Origin: Lachnospiraceae bacterium
GTDB taxonomy: Bacteria; Bacillota; Clostridia; Lachnospirales; Lachnospiraceae
Direction of reading: 5' to 3'
NCBI GenBank assembly: GCA_021770755.1
Contig: JAETQI010000030.1
Span: 1 to 55,682, forward strand
DNA: 55,682 nt
Part shown: one piece after another, positions 35,851 through 44,572 of the stretch
Layout of the letters: each line of letters starts with the position of its first letter
Numbering within the stretch: position 1 is the stretch's first letter
The notes under the pieces: model-generated
What the model saw: only the letters and a program-made list of their open reading frames with translations
What the model was told of the DNA's origin: nothing
Databases searched by the model: none
Translations under genes and position numbers: made by a program

Positions 35851-36696
35851 ATGGCAGATAAGTTTTGGGCGTACACGAAGCGAAGCGATTTTCTGGTCTG
35901 CGTGGACAGTGACGGATGTGCCATGGACACGATGGACATCAAACATATCCGCTGCTTTGGACCCTGCATGGTCGCGGAGTGGGGGCTGGAGGAATGGCGC
36001 GAGGCGATTCTGGAGCGCTGGAATGAGATCAATCTGTACACGATGACGCGCGGCATCAACCGTTTTAAGGGGCTGGTGAAAGCGCTTGGCGAGATCAGGG
36101 AAAAGTACTGCGAGATCGAGGAGCTGGATGCCCTGGAAAAATGGGTGGATGAGACGACGGAGTTGTCCAATGCCGCGCTGGAGCGTGAGATCGGCAGAAA
36201 GGACAACATCTGCCTGCGCAAAGCGCTTGCGTGGAGCAGGGCGGTCAATCAGTCCATCGACAGACTCCCGGAGGAGGATAAACGTCCTTTTGCCGGTGTG
36301 CTGGAGGCTCTGAAACGGGCATACCGCGATGCGGATATCGCGATCGTGTCCAGCGCGAACCTGAGCGCGGTGCTGGACGAGTGGGATTTTTATGGACTAT
36401 TGGAATATACGGATGTGGTGCTGGCGCAGGATTCCGGGAGCAAGGCGTTCTGCATCGGTGAGCTGATGAAGCGGGGATATGCCCCGGATCACGTACTGAT
36501 GTGCGGCGACGCCCCGGGAGATCTGGAGGCTGCCGAAAAAAACGGCGTGTACTATTATCCGATATTGGTGCAGCACGAGGCGCAGAGCTGGGAGGAATTT
36601 GTCAGGGAAGGGATCGGGCATTTTCTGGACGGAACTTATGGCGAGGGCTACCAGCAGGAAAAGAGGGAACAGTTTCTCAGAAATCTTGGGAAATAG
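35851..36696 (+). CDS. HAD-superfamily hydrolase
   Basis: A 281-aa protein with the haloacid dehalogenase motifs: motif I DSDGCAMDTM near residue 18, motif II Ser in IVSSANLS, and motif III CGDAPGDLEAAEKNG. A helical cap lies between motifs I and II (residues 40-140). The start at 35851 is favoured by GGAAAGGGG seven bases upstream. Its place inside the uronide operon suggests a phosphatase for a sugar phosphate or a by-product, but the substrate is unknown. Confidence 0.8.
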   Translation: MADKFWAYTKRSDFLVCVDSDGCAMDTMDIKHIRCFGPCMVAEWGLEEWREAILERWNEINLYTMTRGINRFKGLVKALGEIREKYCEIEELDALEKWVDETTELSNAALEREIGRKDNICLRKALAWSRAVNQSIDRLPEEDKRPFAGVLEALKRAYRDADIAIVSSANLSAVLDEWDFYGLLEYTDVVLAQDSGSKAFCIGELMKRGYAPDHVLMCGDAPGDLEAAEKNGVYYYPILVQHEAQSWEEFVREGIGHFLDGTYGEGYQQEKREQFLRNLGK

Positions 36697-36733
36697 CAGA
36701 GAATGATAGATTAAAAAAAGGAGAAGTGGTACA

Positions 36734-38506
36734 ATGGTAGATATGAAGGCAAAGCCGTTCAACCTGTCAGACGAGGACTGCAAGTGGGTGGAGGATACGA
36801 TCGCAGGTATGGACATCGACGAGAAGATCGGACAGCTCTTTTTCAACATGGGCTCCTCCCGGACGGAAGACTATCTGAAAATGACCGTAAATGATTACCA
36901 CATCGGCGGGATCCGGTACAATCCGGGCACGGCTGACGAGATATATGAGCAGAACCGTATCCTGCAGGAGAACAGCAAGGTTCCGCTGATCATCGCCTGC
37001 AACACGGAGAACGGCGGAAACGGCGCCTGCACGGACGGCACGCCCATCGGCAGCCAGACCAAGATCGGCGCGACCAGGAATGCGGACTATGCGTATCAGT
37101 TAGGCTATATGGCGAACAGGGAGGCTGCCGCGATCGGCTGCAATCTGTCCTTTGCGCCGGTCAGCGATATTATCTATAACTGGGAAAACCCGGTGATCGG
37201 ACTGCGGACATACGGCAATGACCCGAAGCGGGTGGCAGAGATGGCGAAGGCTTACATGGATGGTGCGCATGCGAATCCGGGATTCTGCTGTGCGGCAAAG
37301 CACTTCCCGGGCGACGGGCTTGATTTCCGGGACCAGCATGTGGCAAACAGCGTGAACGACATGAGCTGTGAGGAGTGGGACGAGACGTTCGGCCTGGTCT
37401 ACAGGACGCTCATCGACAACGGGCTGGAGGCGATCATGGCAGGGCATATCATGCAGCCGGCCTACGCGCGCCATTTTAATCCGGATATCACGGACGATGA
37501 GATGATGCCTGCGACGCTGTCACCGGAGCTGATCCAGGGGCTGCTCCGCGAAAAACTCGGGTTCAACGGCATGGTGCTGACGGATGCGTCCCACATGGTA
37601 GGACTGACGTGCCGCATGAAGCGCAGCGACGTACTTCCGGCGGCGATCGCAGCCGGCGTGGACATGTTCCTGTTCTTTAATGAGATGGACGAGGATTTCG
37701 CGAGCATGAAGCAGGGGTATCTGGACGGCCGTATCACCGAGGAGCGCCTCGACGACGCGCTTCACCGGATCCTGGCGCTCAAAGCGCACATGGGACTGCA
37801 CAAAAAAGCTAAGACAGAGCTGATGCCGCCGCGGGAGCAGGTGCATGAGATCGTCGGCTGTAAGGCGCATGTCGCGATGCAGAAGGAGATCGCTGATAAG
37901 TCGATCACATTGGTAAAGTACAAGGATAAGGACGTTCTGCCGGTCACGCCGGAGCGCTATAAACGGATCATGATCGTGTACGTGAAGGGACTGTCCGCAC
38001 CGGGACTCGGCGCGCTGTTCGGGGCTAAGAAATCCCCGGCGGAGACGCTGCGCGACAAGCTGGCTGACAAGGGCTTTGACGCGTTCATCTACGAGAGTCC
38101 GATCGAGAAGATGCAGAAGCAGATCCAGGCAGGGGAAAAGCCGGATATCAACATGTACTTTGCGGGGAAGACACCGATCAAGGAATTCCGCGAGAATCAG
38201 GATCTGATCATCACGCTGGTGGATATCCCGGGCGGATTCCAGCCGGTTGCGCGCCCTGCATTTGGCATGACGAAGGGCGGCGGGGAGATCCCGTGGTATG
38301 TGTTTGAGCTTCCGGTGGTCGTGATCGGCGTACAGCATCCGTTTGTGCTCGCCGACATTCCACAGGCGCGGACGTATATCAACACCTATGACAGCAACGA
38401 GTCCACGCTGGATGCGCTGGTCGAGAAGCTGATGGCGGGCGAGGGCGCGTTTACAGGCGAGGATCCGGTGGATTCCTTCTGCGGTATTTTTGATACAAGA
38501 ATTTAA
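36734..38506 (+). CDS. glycoside hydrolase family 3 (NagZ-like) protein
   Basis: A 590-aa protein without signal peptide. The N-terminal barrel has MDIDEKIGQLFFNMG, the motif KHFPGDGLDFRDQHV (family form KHFPGHG with a Asp-x-His dyad) and GMVLTDASHMVGL with the nucleophile Asp. A C-terminal domain of about 230 residues follows, starting with KSITLVKYKDKDVLPVTPE. GH3 enzymes of this branch cleave beta-N-acetylhexosaminides. In this operon it might release the amino sugar next to glucuronic acid in host glycosaminoglycan fragments. The start follows AAAAGGAG. Confidence 0.8.
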   Translation: MVDMKAKPFNLSDEDCKWVEDTIAGMDIDEKIGQLFFNMGSSRTEDYLKMTVNDYHIGGIRYNPGTADEIYEQNRILQENSKVPLIIACNTENGGNGACTDGTPIGSQTKIGATRNADYAYQLGYMANREAAAIGCNLSFAPVSDIIYNWENPVIGLRTYGNDPKRVAEMAKAYMDGAHANPGFCCAAKHFPGDGLDFRDQHVANSVNDMSCEEWDETFGLVYRTLIDNGLEAIMAGHIMQPAYARHFNPDITDDEMMPATLSPELIQGLLREKLGFNGMVLTDASHMVGLTCRMKRSDVLPAAIAAGVDMFLFFNEMDEDFASMKQGYLDGRITEERLDDALHRILALKAHMGLHKKAKTELMPPREQVHEIVGCKAHVAMQKEIADKSITLVKYKDKDVLPVTPERYKRIMIVYVKGLSAPGLGALFGAKKSPAETLRDKLADKGFDAFIYESPIEKMQKQIQAGEKPDINMYFAGKTPIKEFRENQDLIITLVDIPGGFQPVARPAFGMTKGGGEIPWYVFELPVVVIGVQHPFVLADIPQARTYINTYDSNESTLDALVEKLMAGEGAFTGEDPVDSFCGIFDTRI

Positions 38507-38518
38507 GGAGGTATTTTT

Positions 38519-39589
38519 ATGCAGATGACTTTTCGCTGGTACGGCGAGGGCAATGACAGCATCACACAGGAGCAGATCAGACAGATCCCCGGTGTGACGG
38601 GTCTTGTGTGGGCGCTGCACGACAAGGCGGCAGGCGAAGTGTGGGAGATCGACGAGATCGAGAAAATGCGTCATCAGATCGAGGATCACGGGTTTAACAT
38701 GGATGTCGTGGAGAGTGTGAACGTCCATGACGATATCAAGATCGGGCTGCCGACGCGCGACCAATATATTGAGAATTACAAGCAGACGCTGCGCAATCTG
38801 GCAAAGTTTGGTGTCAAAGTAGTGACGTATAATTTCATGCCGATCTTCGACTGGACGAGGACAGACCTGTTCCACCCGATGGAGGACGGTTCCACAGCAC
38901 TGTTTTATGAGAAGGCAAAGATCCAGGAGGACTACAAGGAGATGGCAAACTATATCCTTGAAAATCTTCACGGAATGACGTTCCCCGGCTGGGAACCGGA
39001 GCGCATGGCAAAGCTCGACGAGCTGTTCGAGGCGTACCGCCCGGTGACAAAGGAGAAGCTGTGGGACAATCTGAAATATTTCCTCGAGGCGATCATGCCG
39101 ACGTGCCACGAGACAGGGATCAAGATGGCGATCCATCAGGACGATCCGCCATGGGATATCTTCGGGATCCCGCGCCTCCTGGTGGACAAGGAGGCGATCG
39201 GTCGTTTCCTGTCGATGGTGGACGACGAGTACAACTGCCTGTGCCTGTGCTCCGGCTCGCTCGGTGCGAACCCGGAGAACGATGTGCCGGACATCATCCG
39301 GACGTACTGTGACAGGATCGCGTTTGCGCATATCCGCAATGTGAAGCATTTCCCGAACGGGGATTTCACAGAAGCTTCCCACCGCGACTGTGACGGCGAT
39401 GTGGGCATTCTCGAGATCATGCGCGCATATCACGATTGCGGCTATGACGGGTATATCCGCCCGGATCACGGCAGACATATCTGGGGTGAGCAGTGCAGAC
39501 CGGGATACGGGCTGTATGACAGGGCACTTGGCATCATGTATATGTGGGGCTGCTGGGATATGCTGGAAAGAATGGATGGAAAAGGCTGA
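38519..39589 (+). CDS. uxuA: mannonate dehydratase
   Basis: A 356-aa TIM-barrel enzyme that converts D-mannonate to 2-keto-3-deoxygluconate. Recognisable segments are TFRWYGEGNDSITQEQIRQI, VVTYNFMPIFDWTRTDLF, MAIHQDDPPWDIFGIPR and the C-terminal YIRPDHGRHIWGE with metal-binding residues. It begins 13 bases after the GH3 stop with AAGGAGG. With the SDR behind it, it forms the standard glucuronate branch after isomerisation; uronate isomerase is not in the window. Confidence 0.92.
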   Translation: MQMTFRWYGEGNDSITQEQIRQIPGVTGLVWALHDKAAGEVWEIDEIEKMRHQIEDHGFNMDVVESVNVHDDIKIGLPTRDQYIENYKQTLRNLAKFGVKVVTYNFMPIFDWTRTDLFHPMEDGSTALFYEKAKIQEDYKEMANYILENLHGMTFPGWEPERMAKLDELFEAYRPVTKEKLWDNLKYFLEAIMPTCHETGIKMAIHQDDPPWDIFGIPRLLVDKEAIGRFLSMVDDEYNCLCLCSGSLGANPENDVPDIIRTYCDRIAFAHIRNVKHFPNGDFTEASHRDCDGDVGILEIMRAYHDCGYDGYIRPDHGRHIWGEQCRPGYGLYDRALGIMYMWGCWDMLERMDGKG

Positions 39590-39701
39590 TGTGAGGATGC
39601 AATTTGGAAATGACAGGAGCTTGTTTCTGCCGGATTAGTCAGCATGAAAGGACAGAAAGAGTAGAAGATATAGAAGATGATATAGAAAGGATGGATTTCA
39701 T

Positions 39702-40547
39702 ATGATGGATTTGCCATTAAAGATAGACTTTAGCGGAAAGGTGGTCGTCGTGACAGGCGCCGGCGGCGTGCTGTGCGGTACGATGGCGAAAGCCTTTGCA
39801 CAGGCGGGCGCGAAGGTGGCGGCGCTCGATCTGAACGAGGAGGCCGTGAAGGCGCTTGCCGACGAGTGCAAGGCTGAGGGATTCGTCTGCGAGGGATACA
39901 AGGCAAACGTGCTGGAGCCGGAAGCGCTCGCGCAGGTGCACGCGCAGGTGCTGGCAGATTTAGGTCCCTGCGATATCCTTGTAAACGGCGCAGGCGGCAA
40001 CAATCCGCGCGCGACGACGGACAATGAATACCAGCATGAGGCGGTAGAGGGTCAGAAGACATTTTTTGATCTGGATCCGAATGGGGTGGATTTCGTGTTC
40101 AAGCTCAATTTCCAGGGAACACTGCTGCCGACGCAGGTATTTGCGAAGGATATGGTGGACAGGAAATCAGGCTGCATCCTGAATATTTCTTCTATGAACG
40201 CCTATATCCCGCTGACCAAGATCCCGGCTTATTCCGGGGCGAAGGCGGCTGTCTCGAACTTTACACAGTGGCTTGCAACACACTTTGCGGGCACCGGGAT
40301 CCGCTGCAACGCGATCGCTCCCGGTTTCCTGGTGTCAAACCAGAACCGCAGACTGTTGTTCAATGAGGACGGCACACCGACAGCGCGTTCCAACAAGATC
40401 TTAAGCGGCACGCCGACAGGACGTTTTGTCGACAGCGAGGAGCTGCTCGGCGGCGTATTCTTCCTGTGCGATGACAAGGCGGCGAGCGCGATCACAGGTG
40501 TGGTACTGCCGATCGATGCAGGGTTTGCTGCGTACTCAGGCGTATAG
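39702..40547 (+). CDS. SDR-family D-mannonate oxidoreductase (fructuronate reductase)
   Basis: A 281-aa short-chain dehydrogenase. The nucleotide site is VTGAGGVLCGTMAKAFA. The catalytic set is ISSMNAY, then YSGAKAAVSNF with Tyr and Lys. Long SDRs with the insert QHEAVEGQKTFFDL beside uxuA reduce D-fructuronate to D-mannonate. It is the last gene of the uronide operon, 112 bases after uxuA, with AAAGGATG before the ATG, and is followed by a terminator. Confidence 0.85.
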   Translation: MMDLPLKIDFSGKVVVVTGAGGVLCGTMAKAFAQAGAKVAALDLNEEAVKALADECKAEGFVCEGYKANVLEPEALAQVHAQVLADLGPCDILVNGAGGNNPRATTDNEYQHEAVEGQKTFFDLDPNGVDFVFKLNFQGTLLPTQVFAKDMVDRKSGCILNISSMNAYIPLTKIPAYSGAKAAVSNFTQWLATHFAGTGIRCNAIAPGFLVSNQNRRLLFNEDGTPTARSNKILSGTPTGRFVDSEELLGGVFFLCDDKAASAITGVVLPIDAGFAAYSGV

Positions 40548-40555
40548 GACAAACG

Positions 40556-40596
40556 GCGCGGACAGGGAAGTTTTTCCCCTGCCCGCGCTTTTTTCG
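40556..40596 (+). terminator. terminator of the glucuronide operon
   Basis: GCGCGG (40556-40561) and CAGGG (40563-40567) pair with CCCTG (40777-type arm at 40577-40581) and CCGCGC (40583-40588), followed by TTTTTTCG. Confidence 0.85.
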
Positions 40597-40644
40597 TTCT
40601 TACAGCATACACTATAATAATAACCTTTTGGATGAGGTAAGAAA

Positions 40645-42348
40645 GTGACCTGCAAAGAACGAATCTTGTCGAATGACTATGCGGACATCCTGGGAGATGT
40701 CATCTTAACGGGAGATTACGAGTTTGATCTGCCGTTTGACTACTGTTTTCATCAGATCACGCAGGACATAGGTATCTTATACATAGAGCGGAGCAGTACA
40801 GAAAATTATCCGATGGGGCAGCGTGCATACTCGCTGACACCGAAATGCTATGGGCTGATGGCATATGGGGAAGAGTCCGTGCTGAGGGCGGCGCAGGACA
40901 GGAATCTGAATACGCTTGCCCTTGCGGCGTCCGGGATCCTGTCCGTGCAGGGAGAACCGCTGAACCTTACCGGAAAAAATGTGACGATCGGTTTCATCGA
41001 TACGGGAATCCGCTATCAGGATCCGGTTTTCAGGGATTATGCAGGCAAAAGCCGTATTGTGGGGATCTGGGATCAGACGATCCAGACCGGCACGCCGCCC
41101 GATGGATTTGAGTTTGGTACGGAGTACACAAATGAGCAAATTAACGAGGCGCTTGCAAGCGACGACCCGCTTGGCGTCGTGCCAAGCACCGACGCGAACG
41201 GTCACGGGAGCGTTATGGCAAGTCTGGCGGCGGGAAGCTTCATTGAGAACAACAGTTTTTCGGGGGCGGCGCCGGACTGCCGGATCGCGGTCGTGAAGCT
41301 CAAAGAAGCAAAACAGTATCTGAAAGATTATTACAAGATCCCGCCCGGTGTTCCCTGCTACAGCGAGGCTGATATCATGCTGGCGATACAGTATCTGCAG
41401 AGATACGCGCTGCTGCTGACGAGGCCGCTCGTGATCTGCCTCGGAGTCGGAACGAGTCTCGGAGACCACACAGGCGGAGGTATGCTTGGCAATTATCTCA
41501 ATTATATCAGCACACAGAAAAGCAGGGTGTCCGTGGTCGCCGGCGGAAATGAGGGCAACAGCGCGCATCATTTTTTCGGACAGATCAGAGAGCGCGAGGT
41601 GTATCAGGACGTAGAGATCCGCGTGGGGGAAAACGAGAAAGGCTTTATCATGGAGCTGTGGGGGGATGCGCCCTATTTTTATAATGCGGTGATCCGGACG
41701 CCCGGCGGGGAGACTGCCCGCTGGAACAATCCCCGCAGCTATGTCCCGCAGGAGTTTACGTTTGTCTATGAAAAAACCAGGATCGTGATCGAGTATCAGT
41801 TGGTGGAATCCCTGTCGGGGGCGGAAGTGATCCGGTTCCGGTTTTCCGATCCGACGCAGGGAATCTGGAATATCCGGATCAATTCGGAGGGAAGCGCGAT
41901 GGGCGGACAGTTTGACATCTGGCTTCCGATATCTGATTTTCTGTCATCAGATACGTATTTTCTCGAATCGAATCCCTACACGACGATCACAGAGCCAGGG
42001 TATGTGCACAGCGCGGTGACGGTGGCAGGCTATCAGATCAGCAATAACAGTATCGCCGCGTCCTCGGGGAGAGGGAATGCGAGAGACAACTATATCGTTC
42101 CCGATATCGCCGCGCCGGGGGTGGGGATCTCCACGCCGTTCGGGGACAGGAGCGGGACCAGCGTGGCGGCTGCGATCACGGCAGGCGGCTGCGCGCAGCT
42201 CATGGAGTGGGCGGTCGTGAACCGCAACGACATTCTCGCTAATTCGGTCAATATCAAAAACTACCTGATCAGAGGTGCCGGGCGCGACGATTTTTTGGAG
42301 TATCCAAACAGGGAGTGGGGGGCGTGTGGTAATATAGTGTCAAGTTAG
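40645..42348 (+). pseudogene. Csp-like S8 serine protease, 3' end cut off by an integrated element
   Basis: Starts at GTG behind GAGGTAAG. It has a subtilisin triad: Asp in IGFIDTGIRY, His in DANGHGSVMASLAAG and Ser in SGTSVAAAITAGG. A large beta insert before the serine resembles the jelly roll of clostridial Csp proteases. The frame is normal as far as Asn-Arg-Glu-Trp-Gly (42307-42321), then leaves the family for Ala-Cys-Gly-Asn-Ile-Val-Ser-Ser and stops. The expected ending Tyr-Gly-Arg-Leu-Asp-Val and on is found in frame at 51490. The protein made now is 567 aa and lacks the last 20 native residues; activity may be kept or lost. The rejoined gene would encode 579 aa. Confidence 0.85.
42310..42347 (+). 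other. attL: left junction of the serine recombinase element
   Basis: Protease codons end in a run of six G (42317-42322). Then GCGTGTG (42322-42328), TAATATA and TGTCAAGTTA (42338-42347) belong to the element. GCGTGTG and TGTCAAGTTA are the reverse complements of CACACGC and TAACTTGACA at the right junction. Confidence 0.7.
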
Positions 42349-42468
42349 CAAGGAGCTTTACTTTTTGAAATTTCCCTACTCGATTAGACAAGATATACAA
42401 AGCAGGCATATTTTACAATACAAGAGAGGTATTGGACATTTTGGGAAAGCAGACTTACAATTTATTTA

Positions 42469-42490
42469 ATCCCCTTTGGGGATTTTCCTC
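42469..42490 (+). terminator. short terminator-like hairpin ahead of the aldo/keto reductase
   Basis: AATCCCC pairs with GGGGATT around TTT, followed by TTCCT. It lies 40 bases before the reductase start and could stop read-through from the protease or attenuate the reductase. The stretch 42349-42468 is otherwise AT-rich with no gene. Confidence 0.5.
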
Positions 42491-42528
42491 AAGGAAAGGT
42501 TTCCTGCACGCCGGGAAAGGAGCAGCAT

Positions 42529-43566
42529 ATGAAATACACAAAACTGGGAAATTCAGAGTTGAACGTATCCCGTATCTGCATGGGATGCATGGGGTTTGGA
42601 GATGCGGCAAACGGACAGCATTCGTGGACGCTTGATGAGGAACATTCCCGTGAGATCATCAGGCATGGCCTGGAGCTTGGCGTCAACTTTTTTGACACGG
42701 CAATCGGTTATCAGAGCGGCACAAGCGAACAGTATGTGGGAAGGGCATTGCGGGATTATGCAAAGCGTGACGAGGTGGTTGTGGCGACAAAATTCCTGCC
42801 CCGCACACAGGACGATATTGCAGCGGGAATGACTGGGCAGCAGCATGTCCAGCGCATGATAAATAAGAGCCTTAAAAATCTGGGTATGGACTATGTGGAT
42901 TTATACATTTACCATATGTGGGACTATCAGACGCCGCTTTACGATATCATGGAGGGGCTGAACAATATTGTTAAGGCGGGGAAAGCAAGGTATATCGGCA
43001 TTTCCAACTGTTTTGCATGGCAGCTTGCAAAGGCGAACGCATTGGCGGAAAAGGAGGGATTTGCAAAGTTTGTTTCCATCCAGGGGCATTATAACCTGAT
43101 CTTCCGCGAGGAGGAGCGGGAGATGGCGAAGCTGTGCGCGGAGGACAATATTGCCATGACGCCGTACAGCGCGCTTGCAGGTGGGCGTCTGTCAAAGGCT
43201 CCCGGCGAGACTTCAAAGCGTCTGGAGGAGGACAGTTATGCAAAATTCAAGTACGATGCAACCGCAGGGCAGGACGGCGTGATCATTGGGCGTGTGATGG
43301 AACTGGCAGAAAAACATGGCGTATCCATGACGGAAATTTCCCTTGCGTGGCTGTTGTCAAAAGTGACGGCTCCGGTGGTCGGGGCGACAAAGCTGCACCA
43401 TATCGAAGGCGCGGCTAAGGCGGTCGACCTGATTCTTACGGAAGAAGAAACCGCATATCTGGAGGAGCCGTATGTTCCCCATGCCCTTGTAGGCGTTATG
43501 GCACAGAATACGGTTTCGTCAGCAAAGGAGAAACATGTTTGGTCTACTGGAAATCAGAAAATATAG
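42529..43566 (+). CDS. aldo/keto reductase
   Basis: A 345-aa NADPH-dependent reductase. The tetrad can be seen as Asp-Thr-Ala with Tyr in NFFDTAIGYQSG, Lys in VVVATKFLP and His in DLYIYHMWD. C-terminal cofactor blocks include APVVGATKLHHIEGAAKAV. It is probably cytoplasmic and reduces carbonyl compounds; the substrate is unknown. AAAGGAG precedes the start. It forms a pair with the decarboxylase-like gene 12 bases on. GC content is close to that of the chromosome. It is cargo of the element. Confidence 0.88.
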   Translation: MKYTKLGNSELNVSRICMGCMGFGDAANGQHSWTLDEEHSREIIRHGLELGVNFFDTAIGYQSGTSEQYVGRALRDYAKRDEVVVATKFLPRTQDDIAAGMTGQQHVQRMINKSLKNLGMDYVDLYIYHMWDYQTPLYDIMEGLNNIVKAGKARYIGISNCFAWQLAKANALAEKEGFAKFVSIQGHYNLIFREEEREMAKLCAEDNIAMTPYSALAGGRLSKAPGETSKRLEEDSYAKFKYDATAGQDGVIIGRVMELAEKHGVSMTEISLAWLLSKVTAPVVGATKLHHIEGAAKAVDLILTEEETAYLEEPYVPHALVGVMAQNTVSSAKEKHVWSTGNQKI

Positions 43567-43578
43567 GAGGATGAGATT

Positions 43579-43899
43579 ATGGTTAAGCAGACGGCAGGAA
43601 GGGATCAGCTTGGGGAATTTGCCCCGAAATTTGCACAGTTAAATGATGATGTATTGTTTGGCGAGGTATGGAACAGGGAGGAAAAACTCTCGTTGAGGGA
43701 CCGTTCCCTTGTGACAGTCGTATCGCTGATGGCGCAGGGGTTAGTGGATTCTTCGTTCCAGTATCACCTGATGAGCGCAAAAAATAACGGGATCACAAAA
43801 GAGGAAATCGCCGAGATACTGACCCATGCGGCGTTTTACGCAGGATGGCCGAAAGCATGGGCGGCATTTAAGATGGCGAAGGAGGTCTGGACGGATTAG
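43579..43899 (+). CDS. carboxymuconolactone decarboxylase family protein, 106 aa
   Basis: A small all-helical protein of the AhpD/CMD fold: FGEVWNREEKLSLRDRSLVT, then GITKEEIAEILTHAAFYAGW, which is the family core. There is no Cys-x-x-Cys, so a peroxidase role is unlikely. It is often found next to aldo/keto reductases and oxidoreductases, as here. It is co-transcribed with the reductase behind AGGAGG. The function is unknown. Confidence 0.85.
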   Translation: MVKQTAGRDQLGEFAPKFAQLNDDVLFGEVWNREEKLSLRDRSLVTVVSLMAQGLVDSSFQYHLMSAKNNGITKEEIAEILTHAAFYAGWPKAWAAFKMAKEVWTD

Positions 43900-44232
43900 G
43901 GCAGGAGAGGAAACCATGAAGGACTGCACTGGAATATGGTACTGGGGCTGTTTCGTATAGTTTGCGGTGGACTGGTTTTATTTTGGGATCAGCCGCCGCA
44001 TTTTATGGGGCATGGTTTTTCGTAAAGAGAGATTTTTTTATTTATTTGTATGGCGTGTTCGGCCACATGAAGCGCCGCAGTCCTTACGGGGATTGCGGCG
44101 CTTTTGCGTTTGACACAAGATCCCCCGTTGTGCAGGGCTTTTCATTCCGGTGGTATAGGGAGGAACAGAGTTTTTGTGATAAGACAACCTTAACAGGAAA
44201 TAGAATATAGAAAGACGGTCAAGGGGCAGGAT
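43900..44232 (+). other. gap with gene remnant and terminator
   Basis: A ribosome binding site and ATG at 43917 start a short broken frame. Another frame reads LGLFRIVCGGLVLFWDQ, which looks like the start of a membrane protein and then stops, so this is probably a decayed gene. A terminator follows at 44069-44104. Bases 44110-44232 show no other feature. Confidence 0.4.
44069..44104 (+). terminator. terminator ahead of the DUF6870-type gene
   Basis: AGCGCCGCA (44069-44077) pairs perfectly with TGCGGCGCT (44092-44100), followed by TTTTGCGTTT. It isolates the cargo genes from the recombination module. Confidence 0.85.
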
Positions 44233-44502
44233 ATGGAACTGACAAGGGAAAAGTTACAAGAGATGGCGGCTGTGGATATACGAAATGTGGATATTAACAG
44301 CCTGACGGATTTAAGGGATATTGTGGTTGACACGAAAAAGACCGTTCCCCAGAAACTGGCCTCTTTTGCGGCGCAGACCAATAACGTATACATCCACCGG
44401 ATCGGGGACTATATCGTGAAAGTCCGTTTCATGGAAGAAGGGCCGACCATTGACGATAAGATGGAGGAATATTTAAGGCGGCTTGCGGAGATACATATTT
44501 AA
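44233..44502 (+). CDS. small DUF6870-type protein upstream of serine recombinase triplet 2
   Basis: An 89-aa protein homologous to that at 7733. Shared points are DIRNVD, Leu-x-Asp-Ile/Asp, VVDT/EIDT, a Gly-x-Tyr-x-Val-Lys-Val-x-Phe strand and the ending Glu-Tyr-Leu-Arg-Arg. It is acidic at the N-terminus and probably forms a small alpha/beta fold. AAGGGGCAGGA precedes the ATG. It ends 70 bases before recombinase 1. Being retained with the triplet in two unrelated islands, it may control integration or excision; this is inference. Confidence 0.75.
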   Translation: MELTREKLQEMAAVDIRNVDINSLTDLRDIVVDTKKTVPQKLASFAAQTNNVYIHRIGDYIVKVRFMEEGPTIDDKMEEYLRRLAEIHI

Positions 44503-44572
44503 ACCGGATGGAAGCCGATTGTCCTTGAAAGAGCGGAAAAGTTATGTTGATCTAAAGTCAGGGGTGATACAG

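Noticed and set aside
36734-39478. Very long frame on the minus strand (37520-39478)
   Set aside because: Shadow of the GH3 and uxuA genes; rich in Arg, His and Leu and without domain signs.
42432-42635. Frame overlapping the start of the aldo/keto reductase
   Set aside because: It lies mostly over the reductase start in another frame and has no family features.
43962-44210. 82-codon frame ahead of the DUF6870-type gene
   Set aside because: It runs through the terminator at 44069 and has no ribosome binding site.
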